DNA from: Endozoicomonas sp. SCSIO W0465
GTDB taxonomy: Bacteria > Pseudomonadota > Gammaproteobacteria > Pseudomonadales > Endozoicomonadaceae
Length of the DNA stretch: 64,000 nucleotides
Assembly: GCF_023716865.1 (NCBI RefSeq)
Contig: NZ_CP092417.1
Location: forward strand, 1,032,001 to 1,096,000
Reading direction: 5' to 3'
In this document: piece after piece, positions 36,259 through 45,269 of the stretch
Position numbering within the stretch: the first letter of the stretch is position 1
Layout: the number at the start of each line of letters is the position of its first letter
The notes under the pieces: generated by a model
What the model saw: the letters and a program-made list of their open reading frames with translations, nothing else
Told to the model about the DNA's origin: nothing
Databases searched by the model: none
Made by a program: the position numbers and the translations under genes

Positions 36259-36423
36259 CTCGTTCCCATTTTTAAGGCCCATTGGATCCTGTGTGGGAAT
36301 GCATACAGGAACCTGCAGGATATAAAACAACCTGTTTTTGCCCGGAATCAAGAGAGTTTAATGAGGGATTCCAATTTGCAAAGAGGTCCGGTATGCATTC
36401 CCACGGGGAACCGTGGGAACGAG
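36259..36423. repeat. Paired palindromic repeat element B
   Basis: This is a second tandem copy of the element, 165 bp, with the same spacer (GATATAAAACAACCTGTTTTTGCC) and the same right palindrome, but a diverged left palindrome (CTCGTTCCCATTTTTAAGGCC...). The copies share long runs of identical bases, so element B was duplicated with A. The 406 bases from 36072 to 36477 hold no gene apart from these copies. Confidence 0.88.
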
Positions 36424-36477
36424 TCTATGCAAATTATTTCGGGGCAATTCCTAAGCCCACCTTACAGGTAAACCACG

Positions 36478-37475
36478 ATGAAATATCTGGTCACGGGAGC
36501 CGCAGGCTTTATTGGCTTCTTTACCACCAAACGTCTCTGTGAAATGGGACATGAAGTGGTTGGAATTGATAATCTCAATGACTATTACGACGTCAGCCTC
36601 AAACACGGCCGCCTCAATGAACTGGCTCCGCTGAAAACTTCCGTTTTGTTGAACTCGACCTGGCCGATCGCGAGGGTATTGCGGCACTGTTCAAACAGGA
36701 AAAGTTCAACCGGGTGATCCATCTGGCTGCTCAGGCAGGTGTCCGTTACTCCATCGACAACCCAATGGCCTATATCGACAGCAACCTTGTCGGCCATGCC
36801 ACCATTCTTGAAGGTTGCCGCAACAACGAGGTAGAACACCTTGTCTACGCCTCATCCAGCTCTGTTTATGGCATGAATACCAAAATGCCATTTTCAACGA
36901 CGGATGCGGTTGACCACCCGGTTTCACTCTACGCTGCGACCAAGAAATCCAATGAGTTGATGTCCCACACCTACTCACATCTCTATGGCATACCGACCAC
37001 TGGCCTGCGCTTTTTTACAGTGTACGGTCCATGGGGGCGGCCGGACATGGCTTACTTCAAGTTCACCCAGATGGTCAACCGTGGAGAAGCCATCCCCGTC
37101 TTTAATGAGGGCAAGCTGAAAAGAGACTTCACCTACATTGATGATATCGTGGAAGGCATCGTGCGCATTCAGGATGTTATTCCGACCAGGTCAGATCATT
37201 TTGACAGCACTGACCCAAGCCGCAGTTCAGCACCCTACCGGGTTTACAATATTGGTAATAACCAGCCTGTTGAACTGATGACGTTTATTACAGCACTGGA
37301 AAATGCCATTGGTAAACAGGCCGAGAAACAGTATTTACCAATGCAGCCCGGTGACGTTTATGCAACCTATGCCGATGTCAGTGATTTGATGGAAACGGTC
37401 GGTTTTAAACCATCGACGTCTATTGAAGCAGGGTTAGAAAAGTTTGCCCGGTGGTACATGAACTGGAAAAAATGA
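36478..37475 (+). pseudogene. UDP-glucuronate 4-epimerase-like SDR, 1-base frameshift
   Basis: The N-terminal part (36478 to about 36635) gives MKYLVTGAAGFIGFFTTKRL and GIDNLNDYYDVSLKHGRLNE. The other frame, from about 36638, continues FRFVELDLADREG, VIHLAAQAGVRYSIDNPMAY, SSSSVYGMN, SLYAATKKSNELM (YxxxK) and RFFTVYGPWGRPDMA. One extra A in the run at 36634-36637 would join the two in one 332-residue protein. The RYSIDNP and YGPWGRPDMA motifs are those of UDP-glucuronate 4-epimerase, which makes UDP-galacturonate. As read, no full-length enzyme can be made; sequencing error is a real alternative. Confidence 0.9.
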
Positions 37476-37479
37476 AGCC

Positions 37480-38835
37480 TTAGGAATAATGAACAGGGTG
37501 TATTTCTGAACGGTTCAAACGTGATGCGGCCCGGTCAATCTCATTGATGTCTTTATCCCTGTAGCGGGCATAGTCATTCAGGGCCCGTCGATAGTTTGCT
37601 TTAACCTGTTCAGAAGTCAACTCACCCTCGGCCGGTAAATCCAGCAAAGCCCGGTCTGTTCTCTCCTGCTCCTGAGCCAGCTGAACAAGCTTCGTCTGCA
37701 ACGTCCGCTGTTTGGCGTCTTGCAAATCCCGCTGGGTGACAAAGCGATATAATTGTTCCTGGGCGTGTTTGATAAGACTGACTTCCCGGTTAAAGAGTGC
37801 TTTTGGCAGCCCCTGCTGTGCTTTTTCATTGCAACGCGCTTCCGCCGCCTGATAAATTTCATCCTGTGTAACCACCTCTTTATCCTGCTGTATGTTCAGT
37901 AACTGTAAGGCGACATTGATATTCTCGGGAGGTGGCATGGGGAAATAATTCGAAGACTCTGTATTCCCAATCAGCCTGTCCCTGACAGGGCGGTTGACAA
38001 AATTATCTTTGTGGTAGAGACGGCTTTCATTCATTTCATGATTGGAAAGAAATAAAAAATCCAGAGCTACTTTGGCGCATCCCAGACACCTTAGGCCAAA
38101 AGCAATTCCTGCGGCTACGGCTCCCGTGGCCAGTATACTGTAGGGCGACAGCGTAATTAACGACGAGAAAAAACCGAGAAAGCTGCCATAAACCCCACCA
38201 ACCACCACTCGACTACCAAAGTAAGTCAATTTATTTTCATCACAGCGCTCCCCTTGAAACGGAAGATGCCTCAACCACCGAAAGCTCAGAAAGTCCCCAA
38301 GCACGGGCAGTTTCTCTAGCGGGAGCCTGTCCAGCAGTACTGGCAGCCGATCGGTTGGGAACTGATCACTGGAATAATAGCGCAGCACGGCTTCCCCGAT
38401 CGCTTCACAAGCCATGATAATGATGCCGGTCAGAGCAGATTTAAGAATAAACGGTAATGCCATCATACCAACCATAAAAGTCGCACCAGCCATGGCCCAA
38501 ACCGCCAGATAGCCTGCCCAGTTGAATGCATCCATAACATGCCACAGGGTCGTTTCCACTGCACAGATGACTCTGCTGACCAGTGTCTTGCACCCCTCAG
38601 TAAACAGGAAGGGTTCCTTTTTAAGGTAAGTTTCAGGTGTGCTGACAGGAACTGCAGCCTGTGCAGGTGGATGATGTATCACTAAAGGAGGATCAGTAGC
38701 TGCAGGTGGTTGAGTCATGGGTATTTTTGAGAGACGGTTTTCGCTATCCTTTCCACTGCTGTGTGAGCCGTTATATTCTTTTTTTAATGTGCGTCTAACT
38801 ATAGATCCATTTTTTCTGTTTGCATGGTCTTTCAA
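37480..38835 (-). CDS. Predicted membrane protein with helical C-terminal domain, 451 aa
   Basis: The open frame begins MKDHANRKNGSIVRRTLKKE. An alternative ATG at 38718 gives MTQPPAATDPPLVIHHPPAQ. A Pro-rich N-terminus is followed by three or more hydrophobic helices (about residues 105-145 and 210-250, with GYLAVWAMAGATFMVGMMAL and ILATGAVAAGIAFGLRC). The C-terminus is charged and helical (from 310, with LQTKLVQLAQEQERTDRALL) with coiled-coil character. I do not recognise a family. A Pro-rich cytosolic head plus membrane hairpins and a coiled coil is a layout seen in secreted membrane effectors, but nothing proves that. No convincing ribosome site was seen at either start. Confidence 0.7.
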   Translation of the reverse strand: MKDHANRKNGSIVRRTLKKEYNGSHSSGKDSENRLSKIPMTQPPAATDPPLVIHHPPAQAAVPVSTPETYLKKEPFLFTEGCKTLVSRVICAVETTLWHVMDAFNWAGYLAVWAMAGATFMVGMMALPFILKSALTGIIIMACEAIGEAVLRYYSSDQFPTDRLPVLLDRLPLEKLPVLGDFLSFRWLRHLPFQGERCDENKLTYFGSRVVVGGVYGSFLGFFSSLITLSPYSILATGAVAAGIAFGLRCLGCAKVALDFLFLSNHEMNESRLYHKDNFVNRPVRDRLIGNTESSNYFPMPPPENINVALQLLNIQQDKEVVTQDEIYQAAEARCNEKAQQGLPKALFNREVSLIKHAQEQLYRFVTQRDLQDAKQRTLQTKLVQLAQEQERTDRALLDLPAEGELTSEQVKANYRRALNDYARYRDKDINEIDRAASRLNRSEIHPVHYS

Positions 38836-38915
38836 TCAATAAAAATTGAGTTACCATTTTCCGGTCTCTTTGCATCGCGATAACTAACTGATTATTAAAA
38901 AGGCAGAGTGTGACT

Positions 38916-39968
38916 ATGATTGTTATTCGTCCCATACATGAGCAGGATCGTGAAGCGCTCTGGCAAATCGCCAACCAGACGGGTGCCGGATTCACCTCCC
39001 TGCAACCCAACCGTACCATGATTGATAACAAACTGGCCTGGACACTCTCTTCATTCAAGCAGGCTGCCCGGCTATCGGGGGCAGAAAGTGCCTCCGAGCC
39101 AGAACAGAAAAACAAACTCTATCTGTTTGTGATGGAAGATACCGAAACCGGTCAGGTGGTGGGTACGGCGGGCATAGAGTCTGCTGTCGGGCTTGATGCA
39201 CCGTGGTATAACTATAAAGTCAACAAACAGGTGCATGCCTCCCTGCAATTGAATGTCTACACTATGGTCGATACCTTGATGCTCTGCAACGACCACACCG
39301 GCTTCTCAGAACTGTGTACACTTTTTCTTCTCCCGGAGTACCGTCACTCGAAAAACGGTGCATTTCTGTCCAAGAGTCGACTGTTGTTTCTGTCCGCTTT
39401 TCCCGAGCTGTTTGATGAGAACATCATTGCAGAGATGCGTGGCTACTGTGATGATCAGGAGGTTTCCCCCTTCTGGGAAGGTTTGGGCCGTCATTTTTTT
39501 GCTGTGGATTTTACCGAGGCTGATCGGCAGTTGATGGTGGATAAAGCCTTTATCGCCGAACTGATGCCGCGACACCCCATCTATACTAACCTGCTACCGG
39601 ATGATGCCCGTGAGGTTATCGGGGTTACCCATGAAAGTACAACACCTGCCCGCTATCTCCTGGAGTCAGAAGGATTTCATTACACCGACTATGTTGATAT
39701 TTTTGATGCGGGTCCGTTGCTGGAAGCCAGAGTCAAGGATGTACGGTCAGTGAGGGATTCCCGACAGTACAAGGTTAAAATTGCTGAAAGCAACACAACC
39801 GATCAGCGTCGCTGGCTGATGGCCAATAATGAACTGGCAGGCTTTCGCTGCATCATGGGCAATCTCTCTTTCGAAGGGTTGGAGTTCGTTAAAATCACGA
39901 ATGCGCAGGCTGCAGCGCTTAACATTGAAGAAGACCAATTATTGCGGGTAGTTCCTTTATCCAACTAG
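38916..39968 (+). CDS. astA: Arginine N-succinyltransferase
   Basis: AstA transfers succinyl from succinyl-CoA to arginine, the first step of the AST pathway. From ATG 38916 the protein is 350 residues, starting MIVIRPIHEQDREALWQIAN. It shows the family strings KLAWTLSSFKQA, VGTAGIESAVGLDAPWYNY, ELCTLFLLPEYRHSKNGAFL, FWEGLGRHFFAVDFTEAD, MPRHPIYTNLL, ESEGFHYTDYVDIFDAGPLL and FRCIMGNLSF. A GTG at 38910 is an alternative start. An AGGCAGAG site precedes the ATG. It is followed by astD and astB on the same strand. Confidence 0.95.
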   Translation: MIVIRPIHEQDREALWQIANQTGAGFTSLQPNRTMIDNKLAWTLSSFKQAARLSGAESASEPEQKNKLYLFVMEDTETGQVVGTAGIESAVGLDAPWYNYKVNKQVHASLQLNVYTMVDTLMLCNDHTGFSELCTLFLLPEYRHSKNGAFLSKSRLLFLSAFPELFDENIIAEMRGYCDDQEVSPFWEGLGRHFFAVDFTEADRQLMVDKAFIAELMPRHPIYTNLLPDDAREVIGVTHESTTPARYLLESEGFHYTDYVDIFDAGPLLEARVKDVRSVRDSRQYKVKIAESNTTDQRRWLMANNELAGFRCIMGNLSFEGLEFVKITNAQAAALNIEEDQLLRVVPLSN

Positions 39969-40017
39969 TTCTGGTCCAAAGCTCATCCTGAATCAACGAA
40001 TTGAGAGGATTAAGACC

Positions 40018-41523
40018 ATGTCCGACAGAAAAGAACAACAATGCCTTTCCAGCAAAGGTCTCTTTATCAATGGCAAGTGGCTTGAAGCTGATGACCAACC
40101 CTTTTCATCAGACAATCCGGGTACAGGTCATGTGCTCTGGCAAGGTGCCAGTGCAACTGCAAAGCAAGTGGATAAGGCAATACACGCCGCCCGGGAAGCC
40201 AGCCATCACTGGGCTTTTCGTCCTTATTCGGAGCGAGAAGCTTTCATTAAGGCTTTTGCCAACCAGCTTGAGCAGAATAAAGAGGCTCTGGCGGAAATCA
40301 TTGCCAGAGAAACCGGCAAACCCCTCTGGGAAGCCAAAACCGAAGCAGCGGCTATGGCCGGGAAAATTGCCATTTCAATAAAAGCGTACCATGAGCGAAC
40401 GGGGACGGTTGAAAATGACATGCCTGTTGGAAAAGCCGTCATCCGTCATAAACCGCACGGTGTTGTTGCGGTCTTTGGTCCCTATAACTTTCCGGGCCAT
40501 CTGCCCAATGGGCATATCGTTCCTGCACTACTGGCTGGAAATACGGTGGTTTTCAAGCCCAGTGAGTTAACACCGGCCGTTGCGGAATACACAGTAAAAC
40601 TCTGGCAGCAGGCAGGGATACCTGACGGTGTTGTTAATCTGGTTCAGGGCGAGAAAGAGACCGGTATCGCACTGGCTGGACACCCGGGGCTTGATGGTCT
40701 GTTTTTCACCGGCAGTTCAAACACCGGCAAGATGATCCACCAGCAGTATGGCGGCCAGCCCGGAAAAATCCTGGCGCTGGAAATGGGCGGTAACAATCCG
40801 CTGATTATCACCGAGATGGCAGATATCAAAGCGGCAGTACACGACACGATTCATTCAGCATTCATTACCGCTGGCCAGCGCTGTACCTGTGCCCGACGCC
40901 TTTTGGTTCCAGCGACTTCCTGGGGGGACCAGTTTGTTGATGCACTCACTGGCGCTGCGGCCAAAATCAAAGTAGGTCAATGGGATGATCACCAAGCGCC
41001 TTTTATGGGAGCACTGATCTCTGAAGCCGCTGCCAAACAGCTATTAGCAGCCCAGGAAACGCTGCAAAATCTGGGAGGCAAGAGCCTGCTTTCATCAATA
41101 CATCTGCAAGCCGACACCGGATTACTATCCCCGGGCATTATGGATGTGACCGATATCAAAGATCGTCCTGATGAAGAGTACTTTGGCCCTCTTTTACAAA
41201 TTATTCGCTATGATCGTTTTGAGGATGCCGTTACCGAAGCCAATAACACGCGCTTTGGTCTCTCTGCCGGATTGTTCAGTGAATCCTCAGAGCAGTACCA
41301 GTACTTTTTGCAGAGAATACGTGCAGGTATCGTTAACTGGAACCGCCCAATCACCGGAGCCAGCAGCGCCGCGCCTTTTGGAGGCCCCGGCGACAGTGGC
41401 AACCACCGCCCCAGTGCCTATTTCGCTGCAGATTACTGCGCCTACCCGGTGGCCAGTGTTGAGTCAGACTCACTGTGTATGCCAAAAGAGCTGGCTCCCG
41501 GGCTTGATTTGTCACTTGATTGA
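40018..41523 (+). CDS. astD: N-succinylglutamate 5-semialdehyde dehydrogenase
   Basis: This is the NAD+-dependent fourth enzyme of the AST pathway, 501 residues. It shows FINGKWL, the cofactor-binding VFGPYNFPGHLPNGH and LTPAVAEY, the GSSNTGKMIH turn, LALEMGGNNPLII (the general base Glu) and the catalytic AGQRCTCARRL with Cys289. EEYFGPLLQIIRYD and NWNRPITGASSAAPFGGPGDSG follow. It comes 49 bases after astA and 42 bases before astB, giving an astADB operon without astC or astE. Confidence 0.96.
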   Translation: MSDRKEQQCLSSKGLFINGKWLEADDQPFSSDNPGTGHVLWQGASATAKQVDKAIHAAREASHHWAFRPYSEREAFIKAFANQLEQNKEALAEIIARETGKPLWEAKTEAAAMAGKIAISIKAYHERTGTVENDMPVGKAVIRHKPHGVVAVFGPYNFPGHLPNGHIVPALLAGNTVVFKPSELTPAVAEYTVKLWQQAGIPDGVVNLVQGEKETGIALAGHPGLDGLFFTGSSNTGKMIHQQYGGQPGKILALEMGGNNPLIITEMADIKAAVHDTIHSAFITAGQRCTCARRLLVPATSWGDQFVDALTGAAAKIKVGQWDDHQAPFMGALISEAAAKQLLAAQETLQNLGGKSLLSSIHLQADTGLLSPGIMDVTDIKDRPDEEYFGPLLQIIRYDRFEDAVTEANNTRFGLSAGLFSESSEQYQYFLQRIRAGIVNWNRPITGASSAAPFGGPGDSGNHRPSAYFAADYCAYPVASVESDSLCMPKELAPGLDLSLD

Positions 41524-41565
41524 TAAAGAGCACCTGTGCGTTAAACCGATTATGAGAAGTAAATA

Positions 41566-42924
41566 ATGACAACAATAGAAGCAAACTTTGACGGACTGGT
41601 TGGCCCAACCCACAACTATGCAGGGTTATCCAAAGGCAACAAGGCTTCAATCCATCATGCAGGCAATCTGGCCAACCCAAGACAAGCGGCTCTCCAGGGG
41701 CTGGAGAAAATGAAGGCGCTCAGTGAACTGGGTTTTGTCCAGGGCGTGTTAGCCCCCCAGGAGCGTCCGGACATTGCCACACTGAGAAGGCTGGGCTTCA
41801 CGGGCAGTGACTCACGAATCCTCTCCGATGCGGCGCAACAGATGCCTGCCGTACTGGCAGCCTGCTGTTCTGCCTCCAGTATGTGGACCGCCAATGCAGC
41901 GACGGTCTCTCCCAGTGCTGACTGTGCTGATGGCAAAGTGCATTTCACTCCCGCCAATTTAATCAATAAATTTCATCGATCCATTGAGCATGACGTCACG
42001 GGAAATATCCTAAAAGCCACGTTTAACAGCCCTGACCATTTTGTTCACCACCAGGCTCTGCCATCCACCGAGTACTTCGGTGATGAAGGTGCTGCGAACC
42101 ACACCCGTTTTTGCCATGAATACGGAGCACAGGGTGTTGAATTCTTCGTCTACGGCAAAGAGGCATTTAACCAGCGAAGTGGGTTTGGTCGGCACAGTTT
42201 ATCACCACAGAAATACCCTGCCCGCCAGAGCCTTGAAGCCAGTCAGGCTGTTGCCCGCCTGCATCAGCTTGATCCTGACAAAGTGGTATTTGCACAACAA
42301 AACCCAGCGGTCATCGATCAGGGCGTTTTCCATAATGATGTTATCGCTGTCGGCAACCGCAACCTGCTGTTCTGCCATGAACAGTCCTTTGTCGGCCAGG
42401 GCGCTGTTTATGAGTCATTAAGAAGGTCTTGTGGTCCACAGGGCTTGCACATTGTTGAAGTAGCCGATCAACAGGTTTCAGTAGGACAGGCGGTAGGAAC
42501 TTACCTGTTCAATAGTCAACTGCTCTCGCTGGAAAATGGCGGGACAATGATTGTTGTTCCGTCCGAGTGTGAACATGAACCTGCGGTCTGGAGTTACCTG
42601 CAAAGCATACTAAACGATGCAAGTTGCCCAATTACCGACCTGAAGGTTTTTGATCTTCGCCAGAGCATGAATAACGGCGGCGGACCGGCCTGCCTGCGAC
42701 TAAGGGTTGTATTAAATGACCAGGAGCTGGCAGCGACCAACCAGCAGTGTCTGATCGACAGTCAACGTTTTTTAACGCTCAGCCGCTGGGTCAAAAAACA
42801 CTATCGTGATCAGTTGTCTGAAAAAGACCTCGCAGATCCTCTTTTACTGACAGAATCCCGAACCGCCCTGGATGAACTGACCCGTATTCTTAATCTGGGT
42901 TCGATCTATCCATTCCAACATTAA
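41566..42924 (+). CDS. astB: N-succinylarginine dihydrolase
   Basis: AstB removes two ammonia and CO2 from succinylarginine to give succinylornithine. The 452-residue protein begins MTTIEANFDGLVGPTHNYAG, a highly conserved start. It carries SSMWTANAATVSPSADC, KATFNSPDHFVHHQALPS, DEGAANHTRFCHEYG, DPDKVVFAQQNPAVIDQGVFHNDVI and MNNGGGPACLRLRV with the catalytic Cys376. These match the pentein-fold family closely along the full length. It ends the astADB operon. No terminator is clear; a palindromic repeat element follows. Confidence 0.96.
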   Translation: MTTIEANFDGLVGPTHNYAGLSKGNKASIHHAGNLANPRQAALQGLEKMKALSELGFVQGVLAPQERPDIATLRRLGFTGSDSRILSDAAQQMPAVLAACCSASSMWTANAATVSPSADCADGKVHFTPANLINKFHRSIEHDVTGNILKATFNSPDHFVHHQALPSTEYFGDEGAANHTRFCHEYGAQGVEFFVYGKEAFNQRSGFGRHSLSPQKYPARQSLEASQAVARLHQLDPDKVVFAQQNPAVIDQGVFHNDVIAVGNRNLLFCHEQSFVGQGAVYESLRRSCGPQGLHIVEVADQQVSVGQAVGTYLFNSQLLSLENGGTMIVVPSECEHEPAVWSYLQSILNDASCPITDLKVFDLRQSMNNGGGPACLRLRVVLNDQELAATNQQCLIDSQRFLTLSRWVKKHYRDQLSEKDLADPLLLTESRTALDELTRILNLGSIYPFQH

Positions 42925-43000
42925 TTGAACAACTGCTGTTTTTGCAGAGTCACTAGCACATGGTTTCAATGAGATTGACGGGTTGTTGTTATCAGCACCT

Positions 43001-43222
43001 CGTTCCCACGCAGAGAGGTTGTCGCAAAACCCTCCGGACACCTCGTTCCCACGCTCCGCGTGGGAATGCATACCGATCCCACCACAGATACCATACTCGC
43101 ATGGAGCCCCCGAAAACCCTACCAGGCAGTGGCTCTTTCTCATGCTGCCAGATCCGTATGCATTCCCACGCGGAGCATGGGAACGAGGGTTTTGTGACAA
43201 CCTCCAGAGCATGGGAACGAGA
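43001..43222. repeat. Large inverted repeat built from the palindromic unit
   Basis: The outer arms GAGGTTGTCGCAAAACCC (about 43014) and GGGTTTTGTGACAACCTC (about 43187) are inverted copies with one mismatch. Inside them are the palindromes CTCGTTCCCACGCTCCGCG-TGGGAATGCATACC and their facing partner, around a 70-base spacer different from elements A and B. Short pieces of the same unit (CTCGTTCCCACG, CATGGGAACGAG) flank it on each side. This looks like stepwise accretion of palindromes. No gene lies in 42925-43271. Confidence 0.85.
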
Positions 43223-43271
43223 GGGCTGGCTGTATGGGTATTAGCGCTTTTCTGCACTGGTAATCGGTTTA

Positions 43272-45269
43272 CTACTTTCGATTATTCAAAAATCCTTCCA
43301 AACCCTCTATGGGCGGTGGTGCAGGTGGTTGATTGTCTGCCCTGAAAGAATCAGCCACAGCACTCCCGGATGATGGGCCTGTTTCAGGAGATGGCGGGCT
43401 TGATAAAGTCGGGACATGGTCCTCACCATCCTGCCATTCGTCAGTTCCAGCCACCAGACCAAAATACCCTCCCCCCGCAAGCCTTTGAACTCCCGGTTCA
43501 TTACCGTTGGATATAGGTACTTTAAAAGCTTTGGGTAGATTGTCGGTAATAAAAACGGATAAAAGTCTCATCTCAAAGGTATAGAAACGATCATCGGGCC
43601 TTGAACTGGTGATACCAAGTACCTCTGGAAGACGACTGAATGATTGGCCAGAGAACGTTCCATTCACCATTGCTCTGTCAAAAATTTCCGAGGCTAAAAG
43701 CTCCTTATCCTCCCACTTATTCAACTTCTGAGCTACTGAACGCTGGGCTTCACTGTAGAAATCTTGGAAAAGGTAGGAATTAATACCCTCCAGAATTGCC
43801 TGTTTTACCGGTTGAGCGATATCCTCGCGTTTCATCCTCTCACGTACTTGATCTTCAGAGGCATTATGCCAGCTTCTTACGTCACGATAGGCAAGCAAAG
43901 TACGGAATAAGCCGACACCATCATCATTCTTAATGGGTAACATCGGCAACGGCTGGACAGGATGCAACAGGCTATCATCATTGTCTAAATGGAGACCGCC
44001 TTCGGAGCTTCCTGTTATATCACTGGAACTTCCAAAAGAGTGGAATTCCCCCATTGAACTATGAGCATCATCTCTCCATTCAGGCGGGGGCGTGGGTGTG
44101 GTAGTTGCGTATTCTGGGCTTAGCGGAGGAAATTCCGGGGGGGCAATAACAGAGTCTGTATCTTCATCATCTTCAGGCTTGTCTTGTAACCGTTGCTCTA
44201 ACTCTGCCATTAGCTTCGCTTTCGCATCAAACATTTCTTCACTGGGTTTAACCGGGTCGCCATAACGGCCTCCCATAGTGAGCGCCTCGTAAGCCTTCTT
44301 AGCCTTTTCAACCTGCTGCTTGTGATCAGTTTCCATAGAGGGAGAACGTCCTGCCCCAACAGTTGAATCTCCGTCTTCAAAAACCACCGGTTCCTTTTCA
44401 GGATCATTGGTGATTTCAATGGCAGGACGTGGCTCTGGTGTACTAACGTTCCTTGGTCTACCTGAAGACTGCAGGCTGCTGCCATCAAAATAAAGGCTGA
44501 TGATTGGGTGTTGTATGGAATCATAGCGGGCCTGAAATCCCTGAATCTCTTCCTCGGATGAGCCGAGTTGAGCCAGCTGAGAAAGAAGAGAGTTAAATTT
44601 TTGATTACCATCGGTAATGGTCTGTTCGGTGAGTGCAGAATTGATAACAGCCTGTTTTTCCAATTTCAATGTATTAACTAGCTCAAGAGATCGCTGCATC
44701 CATGATTGCAAGTCCGATAAATCCAAATCATCCAGCTCAGGTGGAATTAAACGAATGCGTTGTCCATCGGGTGAGTTGAAAGTGACTTTAACATCACCGG
44801 TCCCATCTTTTTTCAGTTGTTTAATGGTTGTCTTGTGCGCTTTTTTAAATGCGGCGATAAGATCGCTATTTGGAAGATCCCATTTGTCACTCATTTCTTC
44901 CTTGATTTTTTCCAGTGCAGTTGCCGTTGCATCAATATATTTCATCTCTGCAATGGTTTTGAAACTTTTCTCCAGAGGTTGATCAACTGCCAAAAGCGTA
45001 TTTAAATTGCGCTTGATTCCTTCAGCTCCCCCCATTCTATTGGGAGAAACCATATTCCCCGTGGCATTTGCTGTCTGAATATTTTCAGGTAGCCCGCTAT
45101 TTCTGCCAGGTCTGCCATTTTCAGGAATGTGTTTTCCTGCTGGATGAGGAGAAACACTCTGCCTGGTTGATGTTGTACCTGTTTCAGCAGTTTCTCTGGT
45201 ATCGGTGTGTGCTGGGGGAACGAAAGAATCAACTGAATTTCCTGATGATGGGGATCCTGGATGGGGCAT
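43272..45269 (-). CDS. Putative secreted effector-like protein, Pro/Ser-rich, 665 aa
   Basis: The 665-residue protein starts MPHPGSPSSGNSVDSFVPPA, with a disordered Ser/Thr/Pro-rich N-terminus (about 80 residues, typical of non-classical secretion signals). A helical region follows at 85-240 (EKSFKTIAEMKYIDATATAL). A long Pro- and acid-rich linker comes at 270-410 (PPEFPPLSPEYATTTPTPPP). A second helical domain spans about 430-590 (LLAYRDVRSWHNASEDQVRE), and a Pro-rich tail ends the protein. There are no membrane segments and no named family. It diverges from the ankyrin gene across an AT-rich space. The architecture suggests a host-directed or surface protein; function unknown. Confidence 0.75.
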   Translation of the reverse strand: MPHPGSPSSGNSVDSFVPPAHTDTRETAETGTTSTRQSVSPHPAGKHIPENGRPGRNSGLPENIQTANATGNMVSPNRMGGAEGIKRNLNTLLAVDQPLEKSFKTIAEMKYIDATATALEKIKEEMSDKWDLPNSDLIAAFKKAHKTTIKQLKKDGTGDVKVTFNSPDGQRIRLIPPELDDLDLSDLQSWMQRSLELVNTLKLEKQAVINSALTEQTITDGNQKFNSLLSQLAQLGSSEEEIQGFQARYDSIQHPIISLYFDGSSLQSSGRPRNVSTPEPRPAIEITNDPEKEPVVFEDGDSTVGAGRSPSMETDHKQQVEKAKKAYEALTMGGRYGDPVKPSEEMFDAKAKLMAELEQRLQDKPEDDEDTDSVIAPPEFPPLSPEYATTTPTPPPEWRDDAHSSMGEFHSFGSSSDITGSSEGGLHLDNDDSLLHPVQPLPMLPIKNDDGVGLFRTLLAYRDVRSWHNASEDQVRERMKREDIAQPVKQAILEGINSYLFQDFYSEAQRSVAQKLNKWEDKELLASEIFDRAMVNGTFSGQSFSRLPEVLGITSSRPDDRFYTFEMRLLSVFITDNLPKAFKVPISNGNEPGVQRLAGGGYFGLVAGTDEWQDGEDHVPTLSSPPSPETGPSSGSAVADSFRADNQPPAPPPIEGLEGFLNNRK

